Shown: positions 13,509 to 25,006 of the stretch, in pieces
Layout of the letters: each line of letters begins with the position of its first letter
How positions within the stretch are numbered: position 1 is the first letter of the stretch
Assembly (NCBI GenBank): GCA_022578605.1
Contig: MU394058.1
Location: 909,591-973,590, forward strand
Reading direction: 5' to 3'
Length of the DNA: 64,000 nucleotides
From: Camillea tinctor
Lineage: Eukaryota > Ascomycota > Sordariomycetes > Xylariales > Xylariaceae
The notes under the pieces: model-generated
Seen by the model: the letters and a program-made list of their open reading frames with translations, nothing else
Told to the model about the DNA's origin: nothing
The model's database searches: none
Made by a program: the position numbers and the translations under genes

Positions 13509-16500
13509 CTTAACAATGGAGCCGGATTGGCTATGTTTGGGGCCGTCGTGGCCGTCTGCAGGCACGCCAGACTTGTGCGCGGGCAACCCGTATCCTCTCC
13601 GGTATCCCACAACGAAGAGGGGGGGAAGAGAACAACCGGAGCGCAAACGCAGACAGGTAAGAGAAACAGGTATCAGCTGCAGTTAGCCGCGCGAGACGAC
13701 TTCAAGGTTGCAGTAGGAAGCGAACGCGGAAGGGTTTCAACTGATCCTAAACTGATCCTGAACTGAGTAGTTCGTCTCATAAGCGTCGGGGAATAACAAG
13801 CATAAACGAAAGGAAAGCTTGTCTAATCGAAGCGGTTTATTATTTGCTGTTGGACTCGAGATTGGGGGTTTGGGATGACGTGCGGAGGAAGATCGTGAAT
13901 TAAGGTGGGAGGGAAAAAAAGGATGCGACAGAGAAGGAGAAAGTTTGGGGTCGATCAAATTCGTTCCGTAGTTGTAATCTTAGTCACGCAATAAAGAGAC
14001 AGGAGTAGGACACTACGACTACGATTAGAGAACCCTTCCCTGTCGATTTTAGAATGGAGGATTTCAATTGGAGGCTTGAAGAAGGAAGCCCGGAGGTTGC
14101 AGGCACGAAAGAAAAGTTAAAAAAGAAAAGGAAGTAGGAAGCTACGTGGACGTGTAATTAGAAGACGGTCATGTTCTATGTAAGTACTACACTACCTAGT
14201 TACGAACAGGGGTTTACCCTGAAAAGCAGGTACTAAGATGAATGCATGTGCCAATGTACGTATGTCAGGATGTATCGATTTAAAGTTTTATTTCCATTTC
14301 TTTTGTTTTTTCTATTTTCTCTGCAACAAAGGGCAAACAAACACATAGAGCCGTGACCACTTTAGGTTATAGCCAACTCTATAAGTAAAGAAAGAGTCCA
14401 AATTACTAAGTATTCCCCTTCCCCTCCAAGCTCTCTCTCTCCTTCTCTTTCTCTTTCTTTTCTCTCATGCTAATATTTTACAGGATGTACAGGATCGGAG
14501 GGGAGAGAGCAATGAGAAAGAAGAAGAAAAAAAAGAACAGGGGTTTTATAGTGTATGTACCTATACCTACCCATCCACCAATATGTGCGTAATGTACATA
14601 TGTACATACATACATTCAAACTTGGGTAATGATGTTTAGAAAGATACCTGTCCGGTCTTCGCGCTTCTCCAGATTCAGCCAGTCCAGCCCAGATGGTCCA
14701 AGTCTAATATGCCGGCTCTAAGGCTTTTCAGGCCTAACCTGCTAGTGCTATCCCAGCCATCCGTGCATACTAACTCAGCTGGTTCAGGCGCATCCCGAGG
14801 ATCCGTCAGTCGTACAGGTCAAAAGGCGAAACATTCCATATACATCAAACCCACCTGCCGATTAATATCCCATGGCTTTTGTCCATTTCATGCGACCAAG
14901 GCATGCGGATTGTAAACTCGAAACTCGAGGAAGCAGAATGGTTAGTTGCTGCGAACGAATCGGCTGCTGCTGATAGAAACGCCTCCCAAAAAGGGGGGGG
15001 AACCATCCAACGGGATTGCTGCTCCAATTATGCGACCCGGTGATGACCAAACCCAACAAATTCACAACTTATCGTTCAATGGATGGAATCGTTTGCAGGT
15101 TGTACACCATGTAAGGTACGTACGTCTAGTAGGGAGTGCATTGCATGCAGGTACCAGCCTTGGACCAATCTGGACTATGCTTTCCGAAGAACCCTCCGTA
15201 CTGAAACACGCGGGAGGTGCAAATCAAGGCATGAATCAAGATACGAATGATGATGCTATATAAGTATATACTATAATTATACTTAGGTGTTTACGGAATC
15301 CTATACAGGAACATACAGGAACGGGTACGGACGGAAGGGCCTCATTGTGGCTTTCCATTGTCTGCTGGGCGCATTGCGATGTAGATAAATAAAACAAGGG
15401 CACCTATAACCGATAGCGATAGCTGCGATGGGAAAAGGGGGTGTTTGTAGATAGAACTTACTTACTGAGTTAGGTATGTACGGAGCACCTATGGACATAG
15501 ACTAAGCGATGGGCTGCTTTGGGGGACGTGCGTGACAATCTGCATGTGATGAGAAGTTTAAACTTCATCTGACTGTCACTTTAAGCGCGGGGACAGCCTG
15601 AACCATTCCATAATTTTCATTGGCCGGTTGCTTTCCCCACTTAATCAAAATTGTATCCTCACCAAATCTCGCTCCGTCCCTGCATCAAATTTCGTGCCCA
15701 ATCTCTTTTCTCTCTCATCCAACACACACCACAAGGACAAAAAAAGAATAATTATAATAATACGGTATTAAAGATAATAATACCAAAAATTACCTTACTT
15801 CTCCCCTCTATGCCATGGGCAACCCGATTCTTGGGTGACAGCAGTATAGTATACTTAATACCTAGTACCTATACTTATACACCATCATCTTATGTTGCAT
15901 TAGTTAAACGACCTCGATCCCCTCTCAGATCTGTTCTCTGCCGCCACTCTACCATATATTCCAAAGATTGGTTCGTGTCAAATGGCAATCCTTCCAGATG
16001 GCGCTGCCGAGCTCGTAACGAGACCCTTCCGGCGGGCTGGATAGGTAAGCAGCCCTGGTCTAGGTTTGATGATCCTTCAAGCCCAGTTCAATGCAGTCTT
16101 ACCTCACGTGCCCCTTTTGACTTTAACCTCTCGCGACGCGTCTTCTTCGCGCGGTATCCCTTGCCGGCGAGACCGCAGGAAAGGGCTGAAACAAAAGGAA
16201 CTATACCAGCCTTACGTCAATCGGTCTAACTCGCGGCCTTCTCTTGAGAAACAAGACAATGAAACGAAATGTAACCGAAGTTGCTGGCCATTAAAATCAA
16301 TGTTTCGTAGCATATACTCCGTAATCGAGCGAGAAACAAAATGAAACGGTTAGTCTCAAAACCCATCTCCCTTTCCTCTTTTTTTCCCCCTTCATATAAA
16401 ATCATATAAAATGATGAGCTCATCAAGAATTCTGCAATGCTGAAAAGACCCGTTGGGTTTGAAAATGTGGATATTTCTCTTGCCTGATAATATATCTTAC

Positions 16501-16617
16501 AAAATAATAAACAGCCATAAACAATAATTCCATCTATTTCCAAGATCATTAGCTGATAAGTATAGGCAACCAGAGCATACTAGACTAGGTAGTCATTCCG
16601 GGACTTCTTTTTCTAAT
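13509..16617. other. Intergenic region, no supported gene
   Basis: About 3.1 kb between two minus-strand genes. The part just above 13508 is GC-rich and may hold the leader or an undetected first exon of the preceding gene. Farther up are CT- and AG-rich tracts (14420-14470, 14515-14540) and repeats of GTACATA near 14590-14615. A 192-codon open frame at 15651-16229 (+) has no coding-like composition or motif. No RNA gene seen. Confidence 0.55.
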
Positions 16618-17667
16618 TTATGTATTGGTGGGAACAAAGTCAGGATAGCGATTGCCTGCCGTTGTGAATTTAGCGAGCGTGGCGTCAATAGCGGCCATGT
16701 CCTCGTCAGTCAAGTCAACCTCCTTAGAGTTCTCCTCGACGCGCTCTGCCGTCGTTGCTCCGGGAATTGGGATAATAGTGGGCATGCCGGGACGCCGGGA
16801 AAGCGCCCGTGTCCAGCTAATCGCAAGCTGTGCTGGGGTGCAACCCTTCTTCTTGGCCATCTCTTCGACTTGTTTGACGAGTTGAAGGTTAATCTCAAAG
16901 TTGCCTGGCTGGAAACGGGGGACGTGACGGAGGAAGCTATCTTCTGGAATATCTTCCACCGTCTTCAGCTGGCCTGTCAACATTCCACGGCCAATGGGTG
17001 AGTATGCGATCAACGGAATGCCATATTTAGCACACGCGTCGGCCACGCCGTTCTCGAGCACTTCTGTGCTAAACCTGTGATGGCGGGTATCAGTATTACA
17101 TGAATGACAAGATCGGAAACTATGATTGGCTTACAGCGAGAGTTCAACCTCTACAAAGAGGACCTTGGTAACCTTGACAGCCTCGTGGATTGTCTCGGCT
17201 CTCACCTCAGATAGCGAGACGCCGCCAAGCTTGCCAGTCTGAATGTATTCTTTGTCAATGACATCAAAGGTGATCTTCATGTCGATGTTTTGGTCCCGGC
17301 GGGCGAACTCGAAAACGTCGAGCTTCTTGCGGCCCTTCAGCTGTGCAAGACAGCTGTCTATCGACTTTCGAGTATTCTCGGGTGAGCCATCGGCAGCAAC
17401 GCCTTGAGCACCCACGCCTCCTTTGATGCTGAGAAGGACCTTGTCGGCGTCTTCGGGGTATCTTTCGAAGTACCGCTCCAGCAAGACGAGACTGTTGTAT
17501 TCATGTGGCCCGTAAAACTGACCACCATTCCAAAAGTTCATACCCTGCTTCAGCGCCATCCGCATGGCTGCAAAGGCTTGTTCTTGGGGGCACGGATTCG
17601 CTCGCCATGTCAAGCCCATGAGCCCGTAGCCCGTAGCGCCGATCTCCTTCCCGAGGATTTGAGGCAT
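16618..17667 (-). CDS. Aldo/keto reductase, pyridoxal reductase-like
   Basis: Predicted NADPH-dependent cytosolic reductase of the AKR8-like group, whose S. pombe member Plr1 reduces pyridoxal to pyridoxine; substrate here inferred only. Exons 17135-17667 and 16618-17074, intron 17075-17134 (60 bp, GTAAGC...CACAG), total 329 aa, normal for the family. Features in order: N-terminal GATGYGLMGLTWR, active-site region NFWNGGQFYGPHEYNSL with Tyr, catalytic-type Lys in LLSIKGG, a FEFARRDQNID segment where classical AKRs have the catalytic His, AYSPIGRGMLTGQLK, and cofactor-binding PTIIPIPGATTAERVEEN. The usual active-site Asp is replaced by Asn (FWNGG), which also occurs in Plr1-type enzymes. The start at MPQILGKEIG matches the usual N-terminus; the open frame extends farther upstream but with AT-rich, non-conserved sequence. 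Confidence 0.88.
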
Positions 17668-19543
17668 GTTGTTGATATGTCTTTCCAAAAAATGTGCGGC
17701 TTCAGCGATGGTTGCAAGTGAGAAATAAAGTTGCTTGAGTCGAAGAGTTACAGACGGACTCAGCCTAGTGTTATTAATGACGCTTATATACTCAATTATA
17801 TATATTTGCTGATAGATTTTTCTAGAGTCAACGGTGAAGATAGCCAACTCTCTGTGTCCCCTGCCAAGTTTCCCGATATCTGATTAATCAAACAATAGAG
17901 CCAGTGATTGGAATGCCTGGTCGACGGGATCGGCAATGGGTTTTAGATATGTCTTTTACCCCGCCGGGCCATCCCCATTCTGAGTTCCAGTTGTATTGTC
18001 GTGCGAAAGACAGCCAGCCACAAGGTTAAGAAAAAGGAGGGGAAGGGTGGCCACTAAGATGGCAAGGTTGCCGTAAATGACGAAAAGTCTCACCACCTAG
18101 GTTAGGTTACTACGTTAGGTATTTCCATATATTTTCCCGGCCGAATATCCCACAGCATCCCCCTCCTGTCCTATCCTATCTCTCTAGCTGATGGAAGAGT
18201 GGGGACATCAGTAAGGAACCAAGTCTAGTGTTTCGATTCGGCTTTTTAGTAACTCTTGTTACCTTATTCCGTCGGTCTTACACTATGTTCTAAAGCAAGA
18301 AATCCGACTCGACTACAATGAGTAAAGGATTTAAGACTTCCCCTTGTAAGCGCGTCCGATGCTAAACTGGGCTCCGAACAGGCAAAGATCTGGAGGTAGC
18401 CTAAATCCGAGCAGCGACTGAAAAGGGGCAGGTTGTAAACGTGTGATCTTAATTAATAATTGCTTATGATTGAACGTGTTGCCAATGTGATGCTGGGAAT
18501 TGTCAGCGATCGAGCTGTTCATGCAGTTCATTTCCGGGGCCTCATGACCGAGAATTACGGCGATAAGAAGGAACTCGGGGTCCTCGGAGGTCCCAAAGTC
18601 CGTCATCGTGCCTTGCAGGTTGACGATCTCAGCCAATGGCGCCTTTGGGTAACCCGCGAACCTGAGTTCAAGATACGCATGTACCATTGGTCGTTAGCCA
18701 TGAGTTTCTTCGATTTTCCCCTTGTTAACTTTTAAGTTGCCTGGGATGGAGATCTAGGTATGACAGGTTGAGGAAAGGTTCGTAATCTAGATATCTACCT
18801 ACTCATTAGGTAGCTAGCAAACGTATAGTAGTTATTCAATAATTGTACTTCGGGCTGTTGCTGTTACAAAGATGGACTAATCATTCCTATGACGTACGTA
18901 GGTTATCTATATAAAATATATCGGCCGTAAGAGTGAGTATTTGGACATGTAAATGCACCTTTGCCCATAATTTACTTACATGCGAAGGCCCACCGCAGAA
19001 GAACCTTTAGGGAGACTCTACAAAGCTGTGAAATAAACCTACTTAGGAAATCCAGGCTTGCAGAGAAATAAATAATTCTAGAGACTACCTAGGTAATAAT
19101 TTTAGTACCAACTTGTACCTTGATGTGCACATTTATAGAAGTAATACCAACAATATCTTGTCATATCTCAATACGATCTCTTTTCCACTTATACACTGCG
19201 GCAGAATCAAAGCTGCTTGGCTAAGTTTAGTAGGCGGTGAATATTTTGTTCGCTGGAATTGCCTTGCCCCTCCATTGCTCAGAAGAAAAATGCCCCACCA
19301 CAGATGTTGATAAGATCTTTGCTCATCGAAAGCGGCAACTTACACTCACTAATGAAGATCTATACGGATGTAATAGTTTCAAATGTATTAGTTTCATTTT
19401 TTAACTGAGGATTTTGTTATATATGAGATATAGCCAATATTCATAAATTTCATATAGGCTCAGCTACCAGTAAAAAAAGGACTTCTTTTTGTGTAAAGGA
19501 GGTAGAGAGGCTAAGATGAAGAGGTGACCCAGAGTCTCTTAAG
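17668..19543. other. Divergent promoter/intergenic region
   Basis: About 1.9 kb separates the divergently transcribed reductase (-) and Dus4-like gene (+), so it must hold both promoters. A 118-codon open frame at 18331-18687 (-) shows no motif I recognise and is not called. The rest is AT-rich with scattered ACCTAGGTA words. Confidence 0.55.
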
Positions 19544-20971
19544 ATGGATATAGAAATAGAAGATGAGGCCCTTCGGCCTAGAACGCAGTACGTATTTTCT
19601 TTTTCTCTTAACATGACACCCCACTCCCTAAAAGAAGAAGAGGCGATAAAAAGGGGGGGAAACAGAGCTTCAGATAACTTCCTCGTCCTATTCCTCACTT
19701 ACTTACACATGTAATATCCCAGCCCCCTCAAGATCTTCGACGCCGCCAAGTCGCAGCAGCGCTTCGTCTACGCCTGCGCGCCCATGGTGCGCTACAGCAA
19801 GCTCGCCTTCCGCCAGACCGTGCACCACTACGGCACCGACCTGTGCTGGACGCCCATGATCCTAGCCAAAGAGTTCAACCGCAGCCCCGTCGCGCGCGAC
19901 AGCGACCTCACCATCTCGTCTCCGCTCTCCCCCCTATCGTCCTCCTCTTCCTCTAAGCTCCCACCCCGCCCGCCGCACGCTTTATCTGCTTCTGCTTCTC
20001 AAAAGGGAGGCGAGCGGGGTGAGGGGGAAAGCGTCCTCTACCCCGGCGAGCTCCCCACCATCGCCCAGTTCGGCGCCAACGACCCCGCGGAGCTCTCCCG
20101 CGCCGCCTCGCTCGCCGCGCCCTTCGTCAACGGCGTGGACCTCAACTGCGGGTGTCCGCAGTCGTGGGCGTGCGCGGAGAGCCTGGGGGCGGCGCTGATG
20201 GAGCGACGGGAGCTGGTGCGGACGCTGCTCGTCGCGACGCGGCGGCGGCTCGCGGACGACGGGTGGGCCGTCGACCGCGACCGCGACCACGGCAAGGGGC
20301 GCAGCGTCAGCGTCAAGATCCGCGTGCACCGCGACCTGCGGCGGACGGTGGATTTCATCAGCACGGTGGTCGGGGCCGTGGACTGGCTGACGATCCACCC
20401 GCGCACGCGGCACACGCCGTCGAGCGCGCCGATCGACGTCGGTGCCCTGCGGCTGCTGACCGACATGTTCGGGGACCGGGTGCCGATCCTGGTGTCGGGG
20501 GACGTCTTCGCGCTGAGCGAGCTGCCGTACACGTCGCACCTCCTGCAGCAGCCGCCGACGTTCACTACCAGCATCCCCCTTGCCGAAGACGCCGACGCCG
20601 AAGTGAAAAACACTTCCTCATCCCCTCCCTTGCCCGCCCTCCCCAAACTCCGGGGCCTCATGTCCGCGCGCGCGCTTCTCAGCAACCCGGCCCTCTTCGC
20701 CGGGCACGCGGCCTGTCCCTGGGAAGCCGTAGACTACTTCATGTCGGCGGTGGCGCGGGCGCCGCTGCCCTTGAAGCTCGCGGTGCACCACCTGAGCGAG
20801 ATGTGCGGGCCGGGGTTCAGCTTGGCGCAGCGGGCTCCGGGGGCCGCTTTGCTGAGCCGGCGGGAGCGCGCGCGGCTGACGGATTACGGCAACTGGGTTG
20901 ATGTGGTGGATTACATGGATCGGGTGCGCGGGGAGAAGATGCGGGGGGAGGGGGTGGTGAGGTATGGGTGA
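19544..20971 (+). CDS. tRNA-dihydrouridine synthase, Dus4-like
   Basis: Flavoenzyme reducing uridine to dihydrouridine in the tRNA D-loop; the Dus4 class modifies positions 20a/20b. A short first exon (19544-19587, MDIEIEDEALRPRT) ends at donor GTACGT. After a 135-bp intron, exon 2 (19723-20971) continues HPLKIFDAAKSQQRFVYACA, giving 430 aa. Motifs: CAPMVRYSKLAFR at the FMN site, VDLNCGCPQSWACAESLGA with the catalytic Cys of the GCP motif at about residue 159, SVKIRVH, LTIHPRTRHTP, PILVSGDVF and GLMSARALLSNPALF. Two low-complexity Ser/Pro/Gly-rich insertions (about residues 76-120 and near LAEDADAEVKN) make it longer than a minimal Dus4 core. Exon 2 is very GC-rich compared with the flanks. 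The exon 1 call rests on the perfect frame and plausible N-terminus; the family call is secure. Confidence 0.9.
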
Positions 20972-22644
20972 TGGGGAAGGAAGAAGAAGGGAAGGGAAGG
21001 GAAGAGGAAGAACGGGTTAGTATTTGTGGGAAAGGGGTGATGATGATGATGAGGGACTGTATAAAAATGAGGAGAAAGGAAAAAGGGAAGCATGGGTTAG
21101 ACGGTTCGAAGGAGGGTCAGGGCTATGGAAGATAGGTAAAGGGGGGGATCAAAAAAATGGTTTAGACGGGAGTTAGAAGCTACAATGCAAAAATATACCC
21201 AGTTCGATATTTTCCTCTCCTCCCCTCCCCCCCCCCCTCTACTTCTCTGAATACCTTGTCGCATGGCCCCTAAAAATTGAGTATCTTCCACGAGTCTCAT
21301 GCTATCTCCCTTTGCTATATATACACATACACAGCAGCAGACGGATTATTCATAGCTATATTAGGGGAACCAGCAGTTTTCTTCCAGCTTGAGTCTTGAA
21401 ACTACGATTTTTTTTTAATTATGGGACTACTACTATGGGCTGGAATGCTTTAATATGACGACTTCTTCTTTTCGCATTGCTATCCCGCTTCCCCTTGACA
21501 TCACTCTCACCCCTTGTAGATGTGTCCAGTCAACCACCCACCATCCCTCCAACCCTAAACACTTTTCTCAGATGAGCATCGTCGTCGTCATTCATCTGGC
21601 CTGGTTGTAATTTGTTTCTTCTTTAGCTCGCTCGCCAATGCCATCTAGGTGGGAGAAAGCAAGAATCCGGTGACCCTTTTCCCCTTCACCATCCAAGTAT
21701 ATACCTAACTTGTGGTCTCCCAGTTCCGGTCCCTAATGCGAACTCAGACTTTCCTTGAAGAAAAGGTGTGCAAATAATACACCTGCGATGGTCTGCGCGC
21801 CCCCGAGGGATCCCTAATGTTACACAATTTATGAAAATGAAAAGATAAAGAGGTATCAAATGCCGCGACTGAGACAAGAACGAAAAGAGAAGTGGAGCGC
21901 ATGGCGCATTGAAGAAAAAGAAAACCCAAATATGGAAAGTTAGAAACGTAAATGAGTTCAACTGTTGAAGGGCAGGAGGTCAATATAAGGGAATAAGGTA
22001 ATAACGTTAAAGTGAAGAGAAGAAAACGAACGGGGAAGAGAAAGGTTCAAGAGAAACAGACATAATCCACACACACCGGTCGTCCTATCAAGACCGGCAA
22101 GTAATAAAAAAAAACGATATAAAATGGTAAGGAAAAGTTAACGCCACGAGAAAAACAATTCCTAAGAGCACCTAACCTAGTAGTAACCCAATTTCACGCA
22201 CAAAGTTTTTGTCCAAATAATCATACCTAACACTTTCCCCCTGTAGTATACCGGATGAACACGTCTTTCTGTATCTGGTCCGTCCGGGCAAGTTATTTGG
22301 GGGGTGATGACGTGTCCACGATATATGATCCTGCCAAGGCTTCCTGCTAAGTTGACATAACCAGTTTGTTCTCGTATGCCGGTTCACCGACTTGTGTTGC
22401 TCAGACACGGGGACATGATCAACCCAACTATCTGTTGTTTATGTGCTATGGATGAAGTCTCGTTGGGATATGGCCAGTTGTTGTGAAGTATGGTTTCTCT
22501 AACAACAAACTCCCGGGCTCATACCACGGCCTTGGCTTCGTAAGCGCTTTACTATAGACATCTGTATTTGGCGTATCCCCGTATGTTGGACCCCCTCTGC
22601 TGTAACATATGATGCTATGGCGATTGCAATGGCGTGTACCATTC
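20972..22644. other. Intergenic region between convergent genes
   Basis: About 1.7 kb between the 3' ends of the Dus4-like gene (+) and the cyclin gene (-). It holds G/A-rich and C-rich tracts near 20940-21090 and 21210-21240 and no convincing ORF, so it is most likely two 3' UTRs and spacer. Confidence 0.6.
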
Positions 22645-23714
22645 CTACTCGTGGACCTCGCCTTCATCATCGTCATCATCAGCGTCACTGCCCTCATCTG
22701 AGCTGAGACGTTGTCGTTTCTGATCGCGAGTCTCAGAAGCTAGCGACTCGACTTCTTTCCTCTTAGATGGAGACGACGGTAGCGGATCTCTGTTGGTGGG
22801 TGGGTGGATTGCGGGGTTGTTTGCGGCCTCCTTCAAAACGGCGTCCGAGTCACCTGGTACAGCTTGAGATGCTGTTTCTGCTGCGGCAGTGTCGATTTCC
22901 CACTCGGCGGCTGCTTCGTCCATGCCGCTTACTCTTGCCTTGGGACTCTGGGTGGCTCGGTCGGTTCTTGGTGTAGCAGTGCTCGAGCCCACATCCTCAC
23001 CCCTACGCCTAGTATTCTCGAGGTTGAATTCGGGCGACCCTTGGTAGGGGTTCTCGGTTTTTCGCAAGGGATTCTCGACATAGAATTCCTTGAGTACCTG
23101 AATAGCCGTGACGCAGTGATCTTCATTCCCTTGCAGGGATTTCCACCATGCCTCTCCGTTGATATCCTCGATCCGCTCTCCGGTGAAGGTGCTGGAAAAG
23201 AAGATGGAGGCAATGGCGATGTCGCGCGCTTCCATCAAAAGCGGTAGGATAGTGAGGCACGAATCATTGCAAAAGGCCCAGGCGGCATGCCGCAGATTCT
23301 TATTGTGAATCACGCCCAGCTGACCAAGGAATTCGTATAGTTTGAAGTGTGGGTTGTCGACCATCAAGTCAAATGTCAAGTTCTCGAGCATGACTTCCTC
23401 ATACATCAGGATGCTGTCGCGCCATCTCCAATATTCCTTAGATTGCTCGTCAACGATGAGCTTGGGGTTCTTCTGGGCGACTTTTGCGACGGCGATGATG
23501 ATATCTTTGGTCTTGCGGCAGTTTTCTTCGGTCTTATTTGCTAGGAACAGAGCAGTAGCAGCAATGTTCTGTTTTTACCATATGGTTAGCTTTTGATTCA
23601 ACTCGATTTATTCCAGTATGACCACATAATGGGCAAGAAGGGATGGGAGGGGGGATAGCATGAGGTATGAGATAGGAGAGCAAGAAGAAGAACAAGGGGA
23701 AAAAAAATGAGATG

Positions 23715-23767
<53 letters not shown>

Positions 23768-24242
23768 TTACATAGTGATGCACTCCATGTTTCTCCTCGA
23801 CCAAGCTACATCGCATATAGAAGCGGTGAAAGAATACACCAGCAACGTATAATGTGATCTGAGGCAGCTCAAGCAGGACTCCAGCTTGGTAGATGAAGTT
23901 AACACCCTTAGCTCGGCGCAGTCTCTCCTCTGCAGGAGATAGGCCATCCAAAATACTGGGGCTACTCAAGACCTCATCCTGAGTAAAATACCACTGATTG
24001 GCCATGGCAATCGGCGTCCGGGGGGTTGAATGGGCAGGCGAAGGTGCGCTGCGACGCGAGTTTGGTCTCGGGGGCGATGTGCGGGATGAGTGTGTAGGTG
24101 GCGTGGGAACCGCGGGAGGCACGTCGCGACGCTTGGAGGGAGACTTGGACAACCGGTCGGGTCGGTTGGTGTTTGCGGGTATGGCAACTGGAGGTTGGTA
24201 GCCTTCTCGGGGCGGTGGACGGTATCTGTCGATACTCGCCAT
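22645..24242 (-). CDS. Transcription-type cyclin (Pch1/Ctk2/cyclin K-T class)
   Basis: Predicted regulatory subunit of a CTD-type kinase that phosphorylates RNA polymerase II. Exons 23772-24242 and 22645-23568, intron 23569-23771 (203 bp, donor GTAAGA, acceptor AACAG), total 464 aa. The N-terminus is Pro/Ser/Arg-rich. The first cyclin box starts with NQWYFTQDEVLSSPSILDGL and continues KGVNFIYQAGVLLELPQITLY and VFFHRFYMR. Across the intron it continues NIAATALFLANKTEENCRK with the conserved K..E pair of the cyclin fold. A second cyclin repeat contains AWAFCNDSCLTILPLL and ARDIAIASIFF. The C-terminus is acidic (SDADDDDDEGEVHE) after a KRKEVE/RDQKRQRL basic patch, a likely nuclear signal. The intron begins directly with a long trinucleotide repeat. 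Choice between the Pch1, Bur2 and Ctk2 names cannot be made by eye. Confidence 0.87.
23715..23767. repeat. (TCA)n microsatellite inside the cyclin intron
   Basis: About 17 uninterrupted TCA/ATG units. On the sense (minus) strand the array is (ATG)n and starts at the 5' splice site, where GTAAG runs straight into ATGATG. Confidence 0.95.
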
Positions 24243-25006
24243 CGTGTTCCTGAGTGAGACTAGACGAGACTAGTCAAGTCCGAATTGTTTGAGGCGCAAC
24301 GAGGCTGGCCTTGCCAAAAAGCTTGTTTTAGGTCGCGTTGATCAATCTGTTCATTTCTTCTACTTTGTTTCTCCTTCTTTTGTATTTGGTGGCTTGAAGC
24401 TTTGGGTTGGGATTTGTTGGTGTAGTGTGTAAGAGAGTTGAAAGTGGGAGAGAGAGAGAGAAGAAAGGAAGAAAGAAGAAGGAAGGAAAGAAAGTTGGTT
24501 TGTGTCTCTGTTGCTGTTTCTGTTTCTTGCGTTTGTCCCTTCCTCAACTTTCTTTGACGTCCCCCCCAGTCGCTTCCCCCGTTCTTTCCATCCTTATCGG
24601 CTTTTCATCGGCACGCCACGGGTGTGGGTCCATCTTGATTACTTAAGCTTTCCCTAGGTACATACCAAATTGTGCATATGTCGTGAGTTAAGATATATGC
24701 CTACTATGTACCTCAAGCTAAAAATATAACTACCTACTCAGGTGGTATAATACCAAATAACATACTGAGATTAGACATTAGCTAGTAGATATTAGGTATG
24801 TATCTTGGTCAAGTAGATAAAACCAAATATATTCTATTGGTTCAGTTATCTATTTATTGGGTATCTGTTATTCTCCCTCATTATTATAAAAGTAACCAGG
24901 TACCTAGATACTTAACTAGATTACTTCCCAGTCGTAGTAGTATAACCTATGCCAGGTAACCTATCCCATACCTTTAACTATGCAAGCCCTGATTTAGCAT
25001 CATCAA
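24243..25006. other. Intergenic region
   Basis: Leader/promoter of the cyclin gene and 3' side of the Prp4 gene. Contains AG-rich runs (24445-24495) and AT-rich sequence with ACCTAGATAC-type words. No gene seen. Confidence 0.6.

Noticed and set aside
15651..16229. 192-codon plus-strand ORF
   Set aside because: No recognisable motif, irregular composition and AT-rich 5' part; no matching splice sites. Probably a chance frame.
18331..18687. 118-codon minus-strand ORF
   Set aside because: No domain recognised and an overlapping frame of similar length lies on the other strand; insufficient to call a gene.
19982..20901. Long Arg/Pro-rich frames overlapping the Dus4-like exon on both strands
   Set aside because: Typical shadows of a GC-rich coding exon; only the Dus frame has family motifs.
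23715..23767. Regular short repeats that could suggest an array such as CRISPR
   Set aside because: A simple uninterrupted trinucleotide microsatellite without spacers, in a eukaryotic intron.
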